Positions 38,503 to 46,515 of a stretch of DNA of 64,000 bases are shown piece after piece. Each line of letters starts with the position of its first letter. Positions within the stretch are counted from its first letter, which is position 1. Made by a program: the position numbers and the translations under genes. Origin of the DNA: Mesorhizobium prunaredense. Its GTDB lineage: Bacteria; Pseudomonadota; Alphaproteobacteria; Rhizobiales; Rhizobiaceae. The stretch is from the NCBI RefSeq assembly GCF_900156895.1, contig NZ_FTPD01000023.1, positions 415,010 to 479,009 of the forward strand, in the 5' to 3' direction. The notes beneath the pieces were generated by a model. It did no database searches, was not told where the DNA came from, and saw nothing but the letters and a program-made list of their open reading frames with translations.

Positions 38503-39237
38503 TCAGGCTGCCAGCGGCAGCCGCTGTGCCTTCAGCTTGCGCCCAGCCGCCTTCAGCGTGCCCTGCGCGCCGGCGAGCACGCCTTCCACCAGTTCCAGCG
38601 CCAGCAGGCGGTGCCGCTCATAAGGTCCCGGCATGGCCAGCGAGCCGGATTTTTCGGCCGAGAACCCGAAGCGTTCGTAATAGGGCGCATCGCCGACCAG
38701 CAGGATCGCCGCATGGCCGAGGCGCGCGGCTTCAGTGATTGCAAGGCGCATCAGCGCCGAGCCGATGCCGGCATTCTTGATTGTGGGATCGACGGCGAGC
38801 GGGCCAAGCAGAAGGGCTGACCTACCGCCCTCGCCCAGCACGACATCCCACAGCCGCACGGTGCCAGTGACCGCGCCCGACGCGTCGCGTGCGACAAAGG
38901 CCAGGCCTTCCGAAGGCCGGCGGCCGCGCCGCAGCTTTTCCGACGATTTTCTCCGGCGCTTCGGCCCCATGGCGCGATCGAGCAAGGCTTCTCGCGCCGG
39001 GACGTCGGCGGCGGTTTCGGCGGTGATGACGAAAGCGCTGGCAATCTCCCCCCTTGAGGGGGAGATGTCGCCGAAGGCGACAGAGGGGGTCGCCGCGCGT
39101 GAAGCGCCGGCCCCACACAGTTCAAGAGAGGTCGCGGCAGCCGAACCGACCCCCTCTGGCCTGCCGGCCATCTCCCCCTCAAGGGGGGAGATCGGCCAAT
39201 GCGCAGCGCCTTCAACGATGAAATCCACAATTTCCAT
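38503..39237 (-). CDS. GNAT acetyltransferase with an in-frame palindromic repeat insertion
   Basis: Protein of 244 aa. The GNAT domain spans about 68-230 (FVITAETAADVPAREALLDR, then LGPLAVDPTIKNAGIGSALM and GDAPYYERFGF), acting as an acetyl-CoA transferase of the YhbS type. Residues 15-66 (PISPLEGEMAGRPEGVG ... FGDISPSRGEIA) are the translation of the palindromic element at 39044-39192. The ATG at 39237 has AAGGA eight bases upstream, and no start codon lies between the element and the first GNAT strand, so the element must be translated if the protein is made. A YhbS-type function is probable; the effect of the insert is unknown. Confidence 0.78.
   Translation of the reverse strand: MEIVDFIVEGAAHWPISPLEGEMAGRPEGVGSAAATSLELCGAGASRAATPSVAFGDISPSRGEIASAFVITAETAADVPAREALLDRAMGPKRRRKSSEKLRRGRRPSEGLAFVARDASGAVTGTVRLWDVVLGEGGRSALLLGPLAVDPTIKNAGIGSALMRLAITEAARLGHAAILLVGDAPYYERFGFSAEKSGSLAMPGPYERHRLLALELVEGVLAGAQGTLKAAGRKLKAQRLPLAA
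39044..39192. repeat. Composite palindromic element inside the GNAT gene (family E)
   Basis: 149 bp with perfect 23-bp terminal inverted repeats (ATCTCCCCCC...GGGGGAGAT at each end). Each half also has its own hairpin (GTCGCCgaaGGCGAC; GGCCGGCaGGCC) next to a shared CAGAGGGGGTCG. This is a well-known style of rhizobial intergenic repeat, here within a coding sequence. Confidence 0.85.
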
Positions 39238-39331
39238 CTCCGCGATCCTTCACGAGCGGATTGTTCCACAGGCGAGCCCGGGCGGGCGACAGGCGCCCGC
39301 GCCGGATGATCTGATCGGCTCTTGCGAGCCG

Positions 39332-40465
39332 TCAGATCACGTAGGATCGGAGAGGCTCGAAGCCGTTGAAGGCGACCGAGGCGTAGGTCGTCGTGTAGGC
39401 GCCTGTGCCCTCGATCAGCACCTCGTCGCCGATGGTCAGCGACAGGGGCAGCGGATATGGCGTCTTCTCGTACATCACGTCGGCCGAATCGCAGGTCGGG
39501 CCGGCGAGCACGCACGGCGCGGTCTCGGTGCCGTCATGCGCGGTGACGATCGGGTAGCGGATCGCCTCGTCCATCGTCTCGGCGAGACCGCCGAACTTGC
39601 CAATGTCGAGGAACACCCAGCGCACATTGTCGTTGTCGGCCTTCTTCGAGATCAGCACGACTTCCGACTTGATGACGCCAGCATTGCCGACCATGCCGCG
39701 GCCCGGTTCGATGATGGTTTCGGGAATCGCGTTGCCGAAATGCTTGCGCAGCGCCGAGAAGATCGCCTGGCCATAGGCCTGTGCCACCGGCACATCCCTG
39801 AGGTAACGGGTCGGGAAACCGCCGCCCATGTTGACCATCTTGAGCACAATGCCTTCCTCGGCGAGCGTAGCGAACACCTTTTTGGCGTCGCCGAGCGCGC
39901 GGTCCCAGGCGGTCAGGTCGGTCTGCTGCGAGCCGACATGGAACGACACGCCATAGGCGTCGAGCCCGAGCGCCCTCGCATGGCGCAGCACGTCGACCGC
40001 CATCGCCGGCACGCAACCGAACTTGCGCGACAGCGGCCATTCGGCGCCTTCGCCGTCGGTCAGCACGCGGCAGAACACACGGGCGCCGGGTGCAACGCGG
40101 GCGATTTTCTCGACCTCCTCGACGCAGTCCACCGCGAACAGCCGGATGCCGAGTTGATAGGCGCGCTGGATGTCGCGCTCCTTCTTGATGGTGTTGCCGA
40201 AGGAGATGCGGTCCGCCGGCGCGCCGGCGTCCATCGCCATCTCGACTTCGGCAACGGAAGCGGTGTCGAAGGACGAGCCCATCGCCGCAAGCAGGCGCAG
40301 GATTTCCGGCGCCGGGTTTGCTTTCACCGCATAGTAGATTTTCGAATCGGGAAGCGCCTTCTCGAAGGCGCGGAAATTATCGCGCACGACGTCGAGATCG
40401 ACGACGAGGCAAGGGCCGTTCGGACGTCGGGTGGCGAGGAAGTCAAGGATGCGCTGGGTAGCCAT
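39332..40465 (-). CDS. Ornithine/lysine-type PLP decarboxylase (alanine racemase-fold group)
   Basis: Decarboxylase of 377 aa making putrescine (or cadaverine). The PLP Lys48 is in YYAVKANPAPE; SFHVGSQQTD and IEPGRGMVGNAG bind the cofactor phosphate; Cys325 in GPTCDSADV and EGTGAYTTTYASVAFNGF complete the active site. This is the eukaryotic-ODC-like form used by Alphaproteobacteria; some members accept both ornithine and lysine. The ATG at 40465 gives the standard N-terminus. The gene is preceded by about 500 bp of leader-like sequence. Confidence 0.9.
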   Translation of the reverse strand: MATQRILDFLATRRPNGPCLVVDLDVVRDNFRAFEKALPDSKIYYAVKANPAPEILRLLAAMGSSFDTASVAEVEMAMDAGAPADRISFGNTIKKERDIQRAYQLGIRLFAVDCVEEVEKIARVAPGARVFCRVLTDGEGAEWPLSRKFGCVPAMAVDVLRHARALGLDAYGVSFHVGSQQTDLTAWDRALGDAKKVFATLAEEGIVLKMVNMGGGFPTRYLRDVPVAQAYGQAIFSALRKHFGNAIPETIIEPGRGMVGNAGVIKSEVVLISKKADNDNVRWVFLDIGKFGGLAETMDEAIRYPIVTAHDGTETAPCVLAGPTCDSADVMYEKTPYPLPLSLTIGDEVLIEGTGAYTTTYASVAFNGFEPLRSYVI

Positions 40466-40977
40466 CGGGGTCTCTCCATCGGCGCCTTTCGGCGCGCACA
40501 AAGGCTGCGGGACGCGGGTCATCGACCTCGCGAACACGCGGTGGACAAAGGCGGGACGTCGATCCATGGAACCAGCCGGTGGAGACCCCGGAACCATGAA
40601 GCGCCGTCTCGCGGCGGTGAACCTTGGCCTTGCCCGGCCTCGGTTCGCTTTGTCTGCCTTGGCTTGGATTGGGAGAACCCGTTCCGCACTGCCGGCAATG
40701 AAGGTGTGCCTCTTCAGTAACCCCGGTCTTTGGACGACCGGCAGAACACCAGAAAGGCCCGCACCGTCGTTGCTTCAAGGTGTCCTCGGTCTGGCGGTTG
40801 GCCGCTAAACCGACTGGAGGGGTTAGCTCCAGTTACCTTACCGATATCCCTCACCATTTTGAGGATCGGCGGACACCCACAGGCACGTGCGACTTTGGGC
40901 AAGCGCGATATAAGATCGATGGATTTCACAATCAATAAAAATCGTACGTCAGGTTGTAAAATTCCTGGCGTCGAACA
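40466..40977. other. Long intergenic region, probable decarboxylase leader
   Basis: 512 bp between the divergent decarboxylase and amidase genes. On the minus strand there is a hairpin CTGGAG/CTCCAG (40814-40832) and a 16-codon candidate leader frame (40714-40764). Alphaproteobacterial ornithine decarboxylase genes are known to carry a conserved structured leader called the speF RNA motif, and the length and position fit, but I could not verify the consensus by eye. Confidence 0.45.
40714..40764 (-). CDS. Candidate 16-residue leader peptide upstream of the decarboxylase
   Basis: GTG-initiated frame reading MRAFLVFCRSSKDRGY then stop, about 250 bp upstream of the decarboxylase start and inside its presumed leader. 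No convincing ribosome site is visible, so this is only a candidate; other short frames exist in the region. Confidence 0.2.
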   Translation of the reverse strand: MRAFLVFCRSSKDRGY

Positions 40978-42210
40978 ATGTTGCAACAACTGTATCCGGA
41001 TCTCGAACGCATGGCAGGCACTCGCGGCCCTCTGAACGCTTTTCTCGACCTCGACGGTATACCTGTATCCAATGCGCAATCCGGCCCGCTTGCCGGCCTG
41101 CGGCTGGCCGTCAAGGATATTTACGACGTCGCCGGCTACCGCACCGGCTGCGGCAATCCGCAAAAATACCAGAAGGCTTCACCCGCCTCGGCGACAGCGC
41201 CGGCCGTCCAGGCGCTGCTTGATTCGGGCGCGCGCTTCGTCGGCAAGACGCAGACCGACGAACTGGCCTTCTCGCTGATGGGGCTGAACGCGCATTTCCC
41301 GTCGCCGGTCAATCCGGCAGCACCTGATCGCGTCACCGGCGGCTCGTCCTCCGGTTCCGCGGCCGCGGTCGCCGGCGGGCTGGCCGACATCGCCGCCGGA
41401 TCCGATACCGGCGGCTCGATCCGCGCCCCGGCAAGCTTTTGTGGGCTGATCGGGCTGAGGACCACGCATGGCCGCATCTCGCTCGAAGGCGCCATGCCGC
41501 TGGCCCCTTCACTGGACATTTTCGGCTGGTTCGCCAGGGACATGGTCACCTACGAAAAGGTCGGCGCGGTGCTGCTCGGCGACGATCTGCACAACCACGA
41601 ATTGCAGCGTCCCCTCGCCCTGGATGCGCTGGACGGGCTCGTGCTCGGCCCGCCGGAAGCCGACGAGTATCGCGCCATGGTCCGCACTGTCGCATCGGTG
41701 CTGGGCGCGCCGCGCACCCTTGCCCCGCTGTCGCATTCCACCGACGATCTCTATTGGTGCTTCCGCAAACTGCAGGGCTACGAGGCGTGGCAAAATCATG
41801 GTGCCTGGATCGCCGGCGGGGATCGGATGCTCGGCCCCGGCGTTAAGGAGCGCTTCGAGCATGGCGCAACAATCGACGCGGCAACCGCACAATTTGAAAC
41901 GGAACGTCGCGTTTCGTTTCGTGTTGAGCTTGCCGAACTGCTTGGCGATGACGGTGTTATTGTGCTGCCGACCGCTCCAGGTGCCGCCCCGCTCAAGGCC
42001 GCCTCATTCGACGATTTGCAGACCTATCGCGAACGCGCGCTAAGATTGTTGTGTCTTTCCGGCCTATCCGGCTTTCCGCAGGTCACCCTGCCGCTTGGCC
42101 TGGTTGACGGCGCCCCCTTCGGCCTGTCGCTGCTCGGACCGAAAAACAGCGACCGGCAGCTGATGGCGCTTGCCGCGCGCATCCTTTCAGCCCACCAAAG
42201 GAGCGCATGA
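40978..42210 (+). CDS. Amidase signature family protein
   Basis: Amidase of 410 aa with the Ser-cisSer-Lys triad: Lys46 in LAVKDIYDVAG, the cis-Ser in the GGSSSGSAAAVAGG loop (123-124), and nucleophile Ser147 in GSDTGGSIRAPA. The protein is shorter than GatA and lacks gatB/gatC neighbours, so it is a catabolic or detoxifying amidase, possibly a homologue of plant AMI1-like amidases. An ATG 33 bp downstream is an alternative start. A LysR gene follows one base after its stop. Confidence 0.86.
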   Translation: MLQQLYPDLERMAGTRGPLNAFLDLDGIPVSNAQSGPLAGLRLAVKDIYDVAGYRTGCGNPQKYQKASPASATAPAVQALLDSGARFVGKTQTDELAFSLMGLNAHFPSPVNPAAPDRVTGGSSSGSAAAVAGGLADIAAGSDTGGSIRAPASFCGLIGLRTTHGRISLEGAMPLAPSLDIFGWFARDMVTYEKVGAVLLGDDLHNHELQRPLALDALDGLVLGPPEADEYRAMVRTVASVLGAPRTLAPLSHSTDDLYWCFRKLQGYEAWQNHGAWIAGGDRMLGPGVKERFEHGATIDAATAQFETERRVSFRVELAELLGDDGVIVLPTAPGAAPLKAASFDDLQTYRERALRLLCLSGLSGFPQVTLPLGLVDGAPFGLSLLGPKNSDRQLMALAARILSAHQRSA

Positions 42211-42211
42211 C

Positions 42212-43111
42212 ATGGATACGCTGACCCGCATGCGCGCCTTCATCGACGTCGTCGAGGCCGAAGGATTTTCGGCAGCGGCGCGCAAGATCGGCCGCTCCAA
42301 GGCGCTGCTGTCGAAATATGTGCGCGAATTGGAGGACGAGCTCGGCGCGCTGCTGCTCAACCGCACCACCAGGCAGTTCTCGCTGACCGAGGCCGGCCAC
42401 ACCTATTACCGCCGCGCCTCGGAAATCGTCCGCGAGGTCGACAGCCTGGCCGATGCGGTGCGTGAATCCTCCGGCGACGTGCGCGGCAGGATCAAGCTGT
42501 CGGCGCCGCGCACCTTTGCCGATGCGCCGATCGGCCAATCGTTGATCGACTTCGCCAAACAGCATCCCGACATCGTGCTCGACATTCATCTCGACGACCG
42601 CTTCGTCGATCTGGTCGAGGAAGGTTTCGATCTCGCTGTGCGCATTTCGCGGCTGGAAAGCTCCTCGCTGATCGCCAGGCGCCTGGCGCCGTTCTCGGTG
42701 CGGCTCTGCGCATCGCCCGAGCTGATCGCCAGGCACGGCATGCCGGCGCGGCCGCAGGACCTTGGCCGCATGCCCTGCATCATCGACACCAATGGCCGCT
42801 GGCTGACCAACTGGCCGTTCAAGGGCGACAGCGGCGACACAGTGACCGTTTCGGTCTCCGGTCCGATCGAGGTCAACAGTCCGATGGCGGCAAGGGCGGC
42901 CGCCGTGGCGGGATTGGGATTTTCCGTCCTGCCGGATTTCATCGCCGCGCCCGATATCGAAAGTGGCCGGCTGGTGACCGCGCTGGATGACCGCATCCTG
43001 CCGGGTGGCGGCATTTTCGCCGTCTATCCGCACCGGCGCTATTTGCCTGCGAAAGTTCGCGTCTTTGTCGATTTCCTGGTGCAGTGGTTCAAGACGATTG
43101 ACAATGCATGA
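42212..43111 (+). CDS. LysR-family regulator
   Basis: Regulator of 299 aa with the N-terminal helix-turn-helix (MRAFIDVVEAEGFSAAARKIG, then KALLSKYVRELEDELG) and effector domain of the AaeR/DsdC-like type. AAAGGAG precedes the ATG at 42212. It is co-transcribed with the amidase gene rather than divergent, so it may control other genes or its own operon. Confidence 0.87.
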   Translation: MDTLTRMRAFIDVVEAEGFSAAARKIGRSKALLSKYVRELEDELGALLLNRTTRQFSLTEAGHTYYRRASEIVREVDSLADAVRESSGDVRGRIKLSAPRTFADAPIGQSLIDFAKQHPDIVLDIHLDDRFVDLVEEGFDLAVRISRLESSSLIARRLAPFSVRLCASPELIARHGMPARPQDLGRMPCIIDTNGRWLTNWPFKGDSGDTVTVSVSGPIEVNSPMAARAAAVAGLGFSVLPDFIAAPDIESGRLVTALDDRILPGGGIFAVYPHRRYLPAKVRVFVDFLVQWFKTIDNA

Positions 43112-43177
43112 GCTTTTGGCCGCCGCGGGGTCCCATTTTCGCCCGCTTTCTGGTAACTCTCGATATTTCCGAAGCTG

Positions 43178-43864
43178 ATGGAATCGCGACCCAGAATGCA
43201 TCCTAAACGTCAAGCAATCATGATGGCTTCGGCCATGGCGGCGACATTTGCCACGGTCGGGCCAGCCGACGTGCATCCCCACGTGTTTGCCGAGGCTCGC
43301 CTTGAAGTGATCCTCAGCCCGGATCACCAAACTGTGAAGGCCTTGCGCCATGTCTGGCGCTTCGACGATTTGTTTTCGAGCACGGTGATGATGGAGTTCG
43401 ACAAGAATTCCGACCTGAAGCTCGATGACGCGGAGCTGAAGGCAGTCGCCGATACCGTCCATGCTTCGCTGGCGGAGTTCAATTACTTCCAGCTCGTCAC
43501 CGTCGACGGCAAGGATGAGGCGATGAGCCCGCCGCCGCAGCTGATGGCGAATTTCGACAACGACCAGCTCATTATCCTGTTCGAATCCGAACCTAAGGCG
43601 CCGACCAGGTTGGCCGGCAAGATCGATATCGGCGTCTATGACCCGACCTTCTACACGGCAATCGACTTCACCGAGGATGCCAATCTGCAGGTCGCCGGCT
43701 TGCCGTCGACGTGCACGAGCAAGGTCGTTCGTCCGAACCCCGACGAGGCGATCGCCGAGAACCAGAAGACCCTGACGGACGCCTTCTTCAACGATCCGAC
43801 AGGCACCGATATGAGCAAGATCTTTGCGACCAAGCTTGAACTGAACTGTCAGCCAGAAGGATAA
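43178..43864 (+). CDS. DUF1007 family periplasmic protein
   Basis: Protein of 228 aa with a hydrophobic N-terminal segment (QAIMMASAMAATFATVGPA) that is a probable signal peptide, then the family start DVHPHVFAEARLEVIL with its His pair. DUF1007 proteins are nearly always encoded directly upstream of NicO-type nickel/cobalt permeases, as here (4-bp spacer), and are thought to help metal delivery or export. ATGs at 43178, 43196 and 43220 are all possible starts. Confidence 0.85.
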   Translation: MESRPRMHPKRQAIMMASAMAATFATVGPADVHPHVFAEARLEVILSPDHQTVKALRHVWRFDDLFSSTVMMEFDKNSDLKLDDAELKAVADTVHASLAEFNYFQLVTVDGKDEAMSPPPQLMANFDNDQLIILFESEPKAPTRLAGKIDIGVYDPTFYTAIDFTEDANLQVAGLPSTCTSKVVRPNPDEAIAENQKTLTDAFFNDPTGTDMSKIFATKLELNCQPEG

Positions 43865-43868
43865 TCCG

Positions 43869-45011
43869 GTGACCAAACCGTCCCTGCGTTTGGCTTTCGG
43901 CGTTTTGGCCGCCGCCCTTGTGATGACGCACGTCCTCGGCTCCGCCCACGCCCAGAGCTCGCTCGGCATCGGCACCAATGACGGGATGGCTCCCACCACC
44001 GGCCCGTTCGCCCAAATCCTGATGTGGATCAATCTGCGTCAGCAGGAATTCTACCGCGCGCTTGCCGGTGCGATGAAGGCGATGCGTGAGGACGGCAGCA
44101 AGCTGTGGCTGCTTATCGGCCTGTCCTTCGCCTACGGCATCTTCCATGCCGCCGGCCCCGGTCACGGCAAGGCGGTGATCTCGTCCTACATGGTCGCGAA
44201 CGAAGTCGCGCTCAGGCGCGGCATCATGCTGTCCTTCGTCTCGGCCCTGTTGCAGGCGCTGACGGCGATCCTGGTGATGATGCTCGCCTACTTCGTCCTG
44301 CGCGGCACCACCATATCGATGACCGACGCGGCATGGTTCCTCGAAGTCACGAGTTTTGTCTTCGTCACCCTGTTCGGCGCCTGGCTTTTGTGGCGCAAGG
44401 CCGGCCCTGCCATCCTTCGCCTGTTCGGCGCGAACCCTGCCTACAGCCTTTCGGCGGCCCATGCCGGCCATTCGCAAACAGCCCATCCTGCACATGCGCA
44501 TTCAGTGCATGCGCTTCACGCACATGGCCATGACGGCCACGATAATCATGATCATGGCGCACACGACCATCACCATGACCATGGCGGGCACGATGACCAT
44601 GGCGGGCACCATCACCATGCGGCGGGCGAAGTCTGCGAGACGTGCGGACATTCACACGCGCCCGACCCGGCGCTGCTTGCCGGCGACCGCTTCGACTGGC
44701 GCACCGCCTGGTCGGCGGTGGCTGCGGTCGGCATCCGCCCCTGCTCGGGCGCGCTGATCGTGCTGAGCTTTGCCGCGCTCAACGGGCTGTGGTTCGCCGG
44801 CATCCTGTCGGTGCTGGCGATGGCGCTCGGCACCGCGATCACCGTCTCGATCCTGGCGACGCTGGCGGTGACGGCCAAGAACTGGGCGGTGTATTTCGCT
44901 GGCGACGGCCGCATGGGCAACCGCATCCATTCAATCGTCGAGATCGGCGGCGCCGCCTTCGTCTTTTTGTTCGGGTTGCTGTTGTTGTCGGCGAGCCTGA
45001 CTGGCGGATAG
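43869..45011 (+). CDS. NicO-family nickel/cobalt exporter (RcnA-like)
   Basis: Membrane protein of 380 aa. A signal-like first helix, the NicO motif FAYGIFHAAGPGHGKAVISS with metal-binding His residues, a very His/Asp-rich cytoplasmic loop of about 70 residues (HGHDGHDNHDHGAHDHHHDH) ending with CETCGHSH, then the second motif GIRPCSGALIVLSFAALNG. The start is GTG with AAGGA upstream. The loop would sense or capture Ni2+/Co2+. Coupled to the DUF1007 gene. Confidence 0.88.
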   Translation: MTKPSLRLAFGVLAAALVMTHVLGSAHAQSSLGIGTNDGMAPTTGPFAQILMWINLRQQEFYRALAGAMKAMREDGSKLWLLIGLSFAYGIFHAAGPGHGKAVISSYMVANEVALRRGIMLSFVSALLQALTAILVMMLAYFVLRGTTISMTDAAWFLEVTSFVFVTLFGAWLLWRKAGPAILRLFGANPAYSLSAAHAGHSQTAHPAHAHSVHALHAHGHDGHDNHDHGAHDHHHDHGGHDDHGGHHHHAAGEVCETCGHSHAPDPALLAGDRFDWRTAWSAVAAVGIRPCSGALIVLSFAALNGLWFAGILSVLAMALGTAITVSILATLAVTAKNWAVYFAGDGRMGNRIHSIVEIGGAAFVFLFGLLLLSASLTGG

Positions 45012-45030
45012 CGTCTCGATCGGACGCGCA

Positions 45031-45208
45031 GGCGCCGCCCCTCATCGCCCTGCTGGGCACTTCTCCACGTATAGTGATGGGGAGAAGTGGCTGACCGCAA
45101 CGCCGGCGCTGTTTTTGCAGCGCTGGTGATTGGCGAAACCGTCGATGAGAGCGCCCCTCGCCCCGTTTGCGGGGAGAGGATGCCGGCAGCCAGGTGAGGG
45201 GCAGCGCC
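45031..45208. repeat. Composite palindromic repeat, family F
   Basis: Terminal inverted repeats GGCGCCGCCCCTCA and TGAGGGGCAGCGCC (13 of 14 match), an internal hairpin CTTCTCC/GGGGAGAAG near 45060-45088 and a second CGCCCC/CGGGGAG arm. It fills most of the space between the NicO and DenD genes. Confidence 0.75.
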
Positions 45209-45272
45209 GAGGTCGACAATTGGCGTAGTGCCGGAAGGCGGCAGCCCACAGTGACCTGAAAATCAACGCAAG

Positions 45273-46244
45273 TTAGATCTTCCCGTCCAGCTCGTCCTCA
45301 ATATGGACCCGGATGATGTCGTCGAAGCTGGTTTCGGCGGCAAAGCCAAGCTCCCTCGATCGTCGCGCCTCGAACCGCGTCGGCCAGCCCTTGACGATCG
45401 CCCAGATCGTTTCGTCGGGCTCCTCGCGGATCAGGTTCACCGCCTTGGCGCCGGCAATGCGTTGCAAGGCCTCGATCTGCTCGCCGACCGTGACGGCGAC
45501 ACCGGGCATCGTCAGATTGCGGCGCGGCCCGACGGCGCTGCCGTCGATCGCTGCTGCGTGGATCAAGAAATTCACCGCCGAGCGCGGGCTGGCGTGGGTG
45601 TGCACGACAGAGCGCGGCACGGGCAATATTGCTTCCTGGCCGTTCAACGGCTCGCGGATGATGCCGGAGAAAAAGCCCGAAGCCGCCTTGTTGGGCTTGC
45701 CCGGCCTGACGCAGATGGTCGGCAGCCTGATGCCGACGCCGTCGAAGAAGCCGCGCCGCGTATAATCGGCGAGCAGCGCTTCGCCCATCAGCTTCTGCGT
45801 GCCGTAGGAGGTCAATGGCGTCGGGTGGAATTCGTCGGGGATGATGTCCGGAAACGGTGCGCCGAAAACGGCGATCGACGAGGTGAAGACGACGCGCGGC
45901 GCAAACCCCGCCAGTCTTACGGCATCGAACAGCGCCCTTGTGCCGTCGAGATTGACGCGATAGCCGAGATCGAAATTGGCTTCCGCCTCGCCCGACACGA
46001 CGCCGGCGAGATGGAAGATCACGTCTGGGCGCGACGCGACCAGCCGTTCCATCGCGCTCGCCGCGGCGAGATCGCCTGTATGGATGGTGACGTCGACGCC
46101 ATCCAGCGTCGGCGCCTGCGGCGGCACGATATCGTGAAGGTCGAGCGCGGCGATCTTGCGGCCGCTGAGCGTTCCATCCTTCGCCAGCCGGGCGATGAGC
46201 TTGCGGCCGACCATGCCTGCCGCGCCGGTAATCAAAACACGCAT
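45273..46244 (-). CDS. denD: D-erythronate dehydrogenase-like NAD-dependent epimerase/dehydratase
   Basis: Extended short-chain dehydrogenase of 323 aa: Rossmann motif ITGAAGMVGRKL, active Ser in FTSSIAVFG and the YxxxK pair in SYGTQKLMGE. PTICVRPGKPNKAASGFFSGI and VVHTHASPRSAVNFLIHAA match the DenD subgroup, which oxidises D-erythronate to 2-oxo-tetronate. The partner genes of the tetronate pathway (kinase, isomerase, decarboxylase) are not in the window. It starts one base after the stop of a small membrane protein gene. Confidence 0.85.
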   Translation of the reverse strand: MRVLITGAAGMVGRKLIARLAKDGTLSGRKIAALDLHDIVPPQAPTLDGVDVTIHTGDLAAASAMERLVASRPDVIFHLAGVVSGEAEANFDLGYRVNLDGTRALFDAVRLAGFAPRVVFTSSIAVFGAPFPDIIPDEFHPTPLTSYGTQKLMGEALLADYTRRGFFDGVGIRLPTICVRPGKPNKAASGFFSGIIREPLNGQEAILPVPRSVVHTHASPRSAVNFLIHAAAIDGSAVGPRRNLTMPGVAVTVGEQIEALQRIAGAKAVNLIREEPDETIWAIVKGWPTRFEARRSRELGFAAETSFDDIIRVHIEDELDGKI

Positions 46245-46245
46245 A

Positions 46246-46452
46246 TCAATGATCCTTTTTGCGCTGACTGCGGCCACGCAGCCAAAACACGACGAAAATG
46301 GCCACCATGAAGACAGCGGCAATAATAGCGGCAAGAATGGTCGAGACGCGGCCGACCGCCAGCATCACGGTTGGCAAATAGTAGGCGGCGATGCCGAACA
46401 GCAGCAGCACCCAGAGTGCGCCTATCGCCGCATTGCGCGTGTCGCGATCCAT
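46246..46452 (-). CDS. Small two-helix membrane protein
   Basis: Protein of 68 aa with two hydrophobic helices (AIGALWVLLLFGIAAYYL and TILAAIIAAVFMVAIFVVFW) and a basic tail RGRSQRKKDH. No family recognised. It is immediately upstream of denD (1-bp gap) on the same strand, so the two share a transcript. Confidence 0.6.
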   Translation of the reverse strand: MDRDTRNAAIGALWVLLLFGIAAYYLPTVMLAVGRVSTILAAIIAAVFMVAIFVVFWLRGRSQRKKDH

Positions 46453-46515
46453 CACGCGGCCCGGACACGGCGGGAATTCATCAACTTCGTTACCAATGCC
46501 TTGGAACTCCTAGAG

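Noticed and set aside
38735-40720. 661-codon open frame on the plus strand across GNAT and decarboxylase genes
   Set aside because: Antisense to two confident genes and to a repeat element; composition is not protein-like.
40443-40778. 111-codon minus-strand frame in the decarboxylase leader
   Set aside because: Runs into the decarboxylase start in another frame, lacks a ribosome site and has no family similarity.
42083-44032. 649-codon open frame on the minus strand across the LysR and DUF1007 genes
   Set aside because: Antisense to two genes with clear family motifs; long antisense frames are expected in GC-rich DNA and this one shows no recognisable domain.
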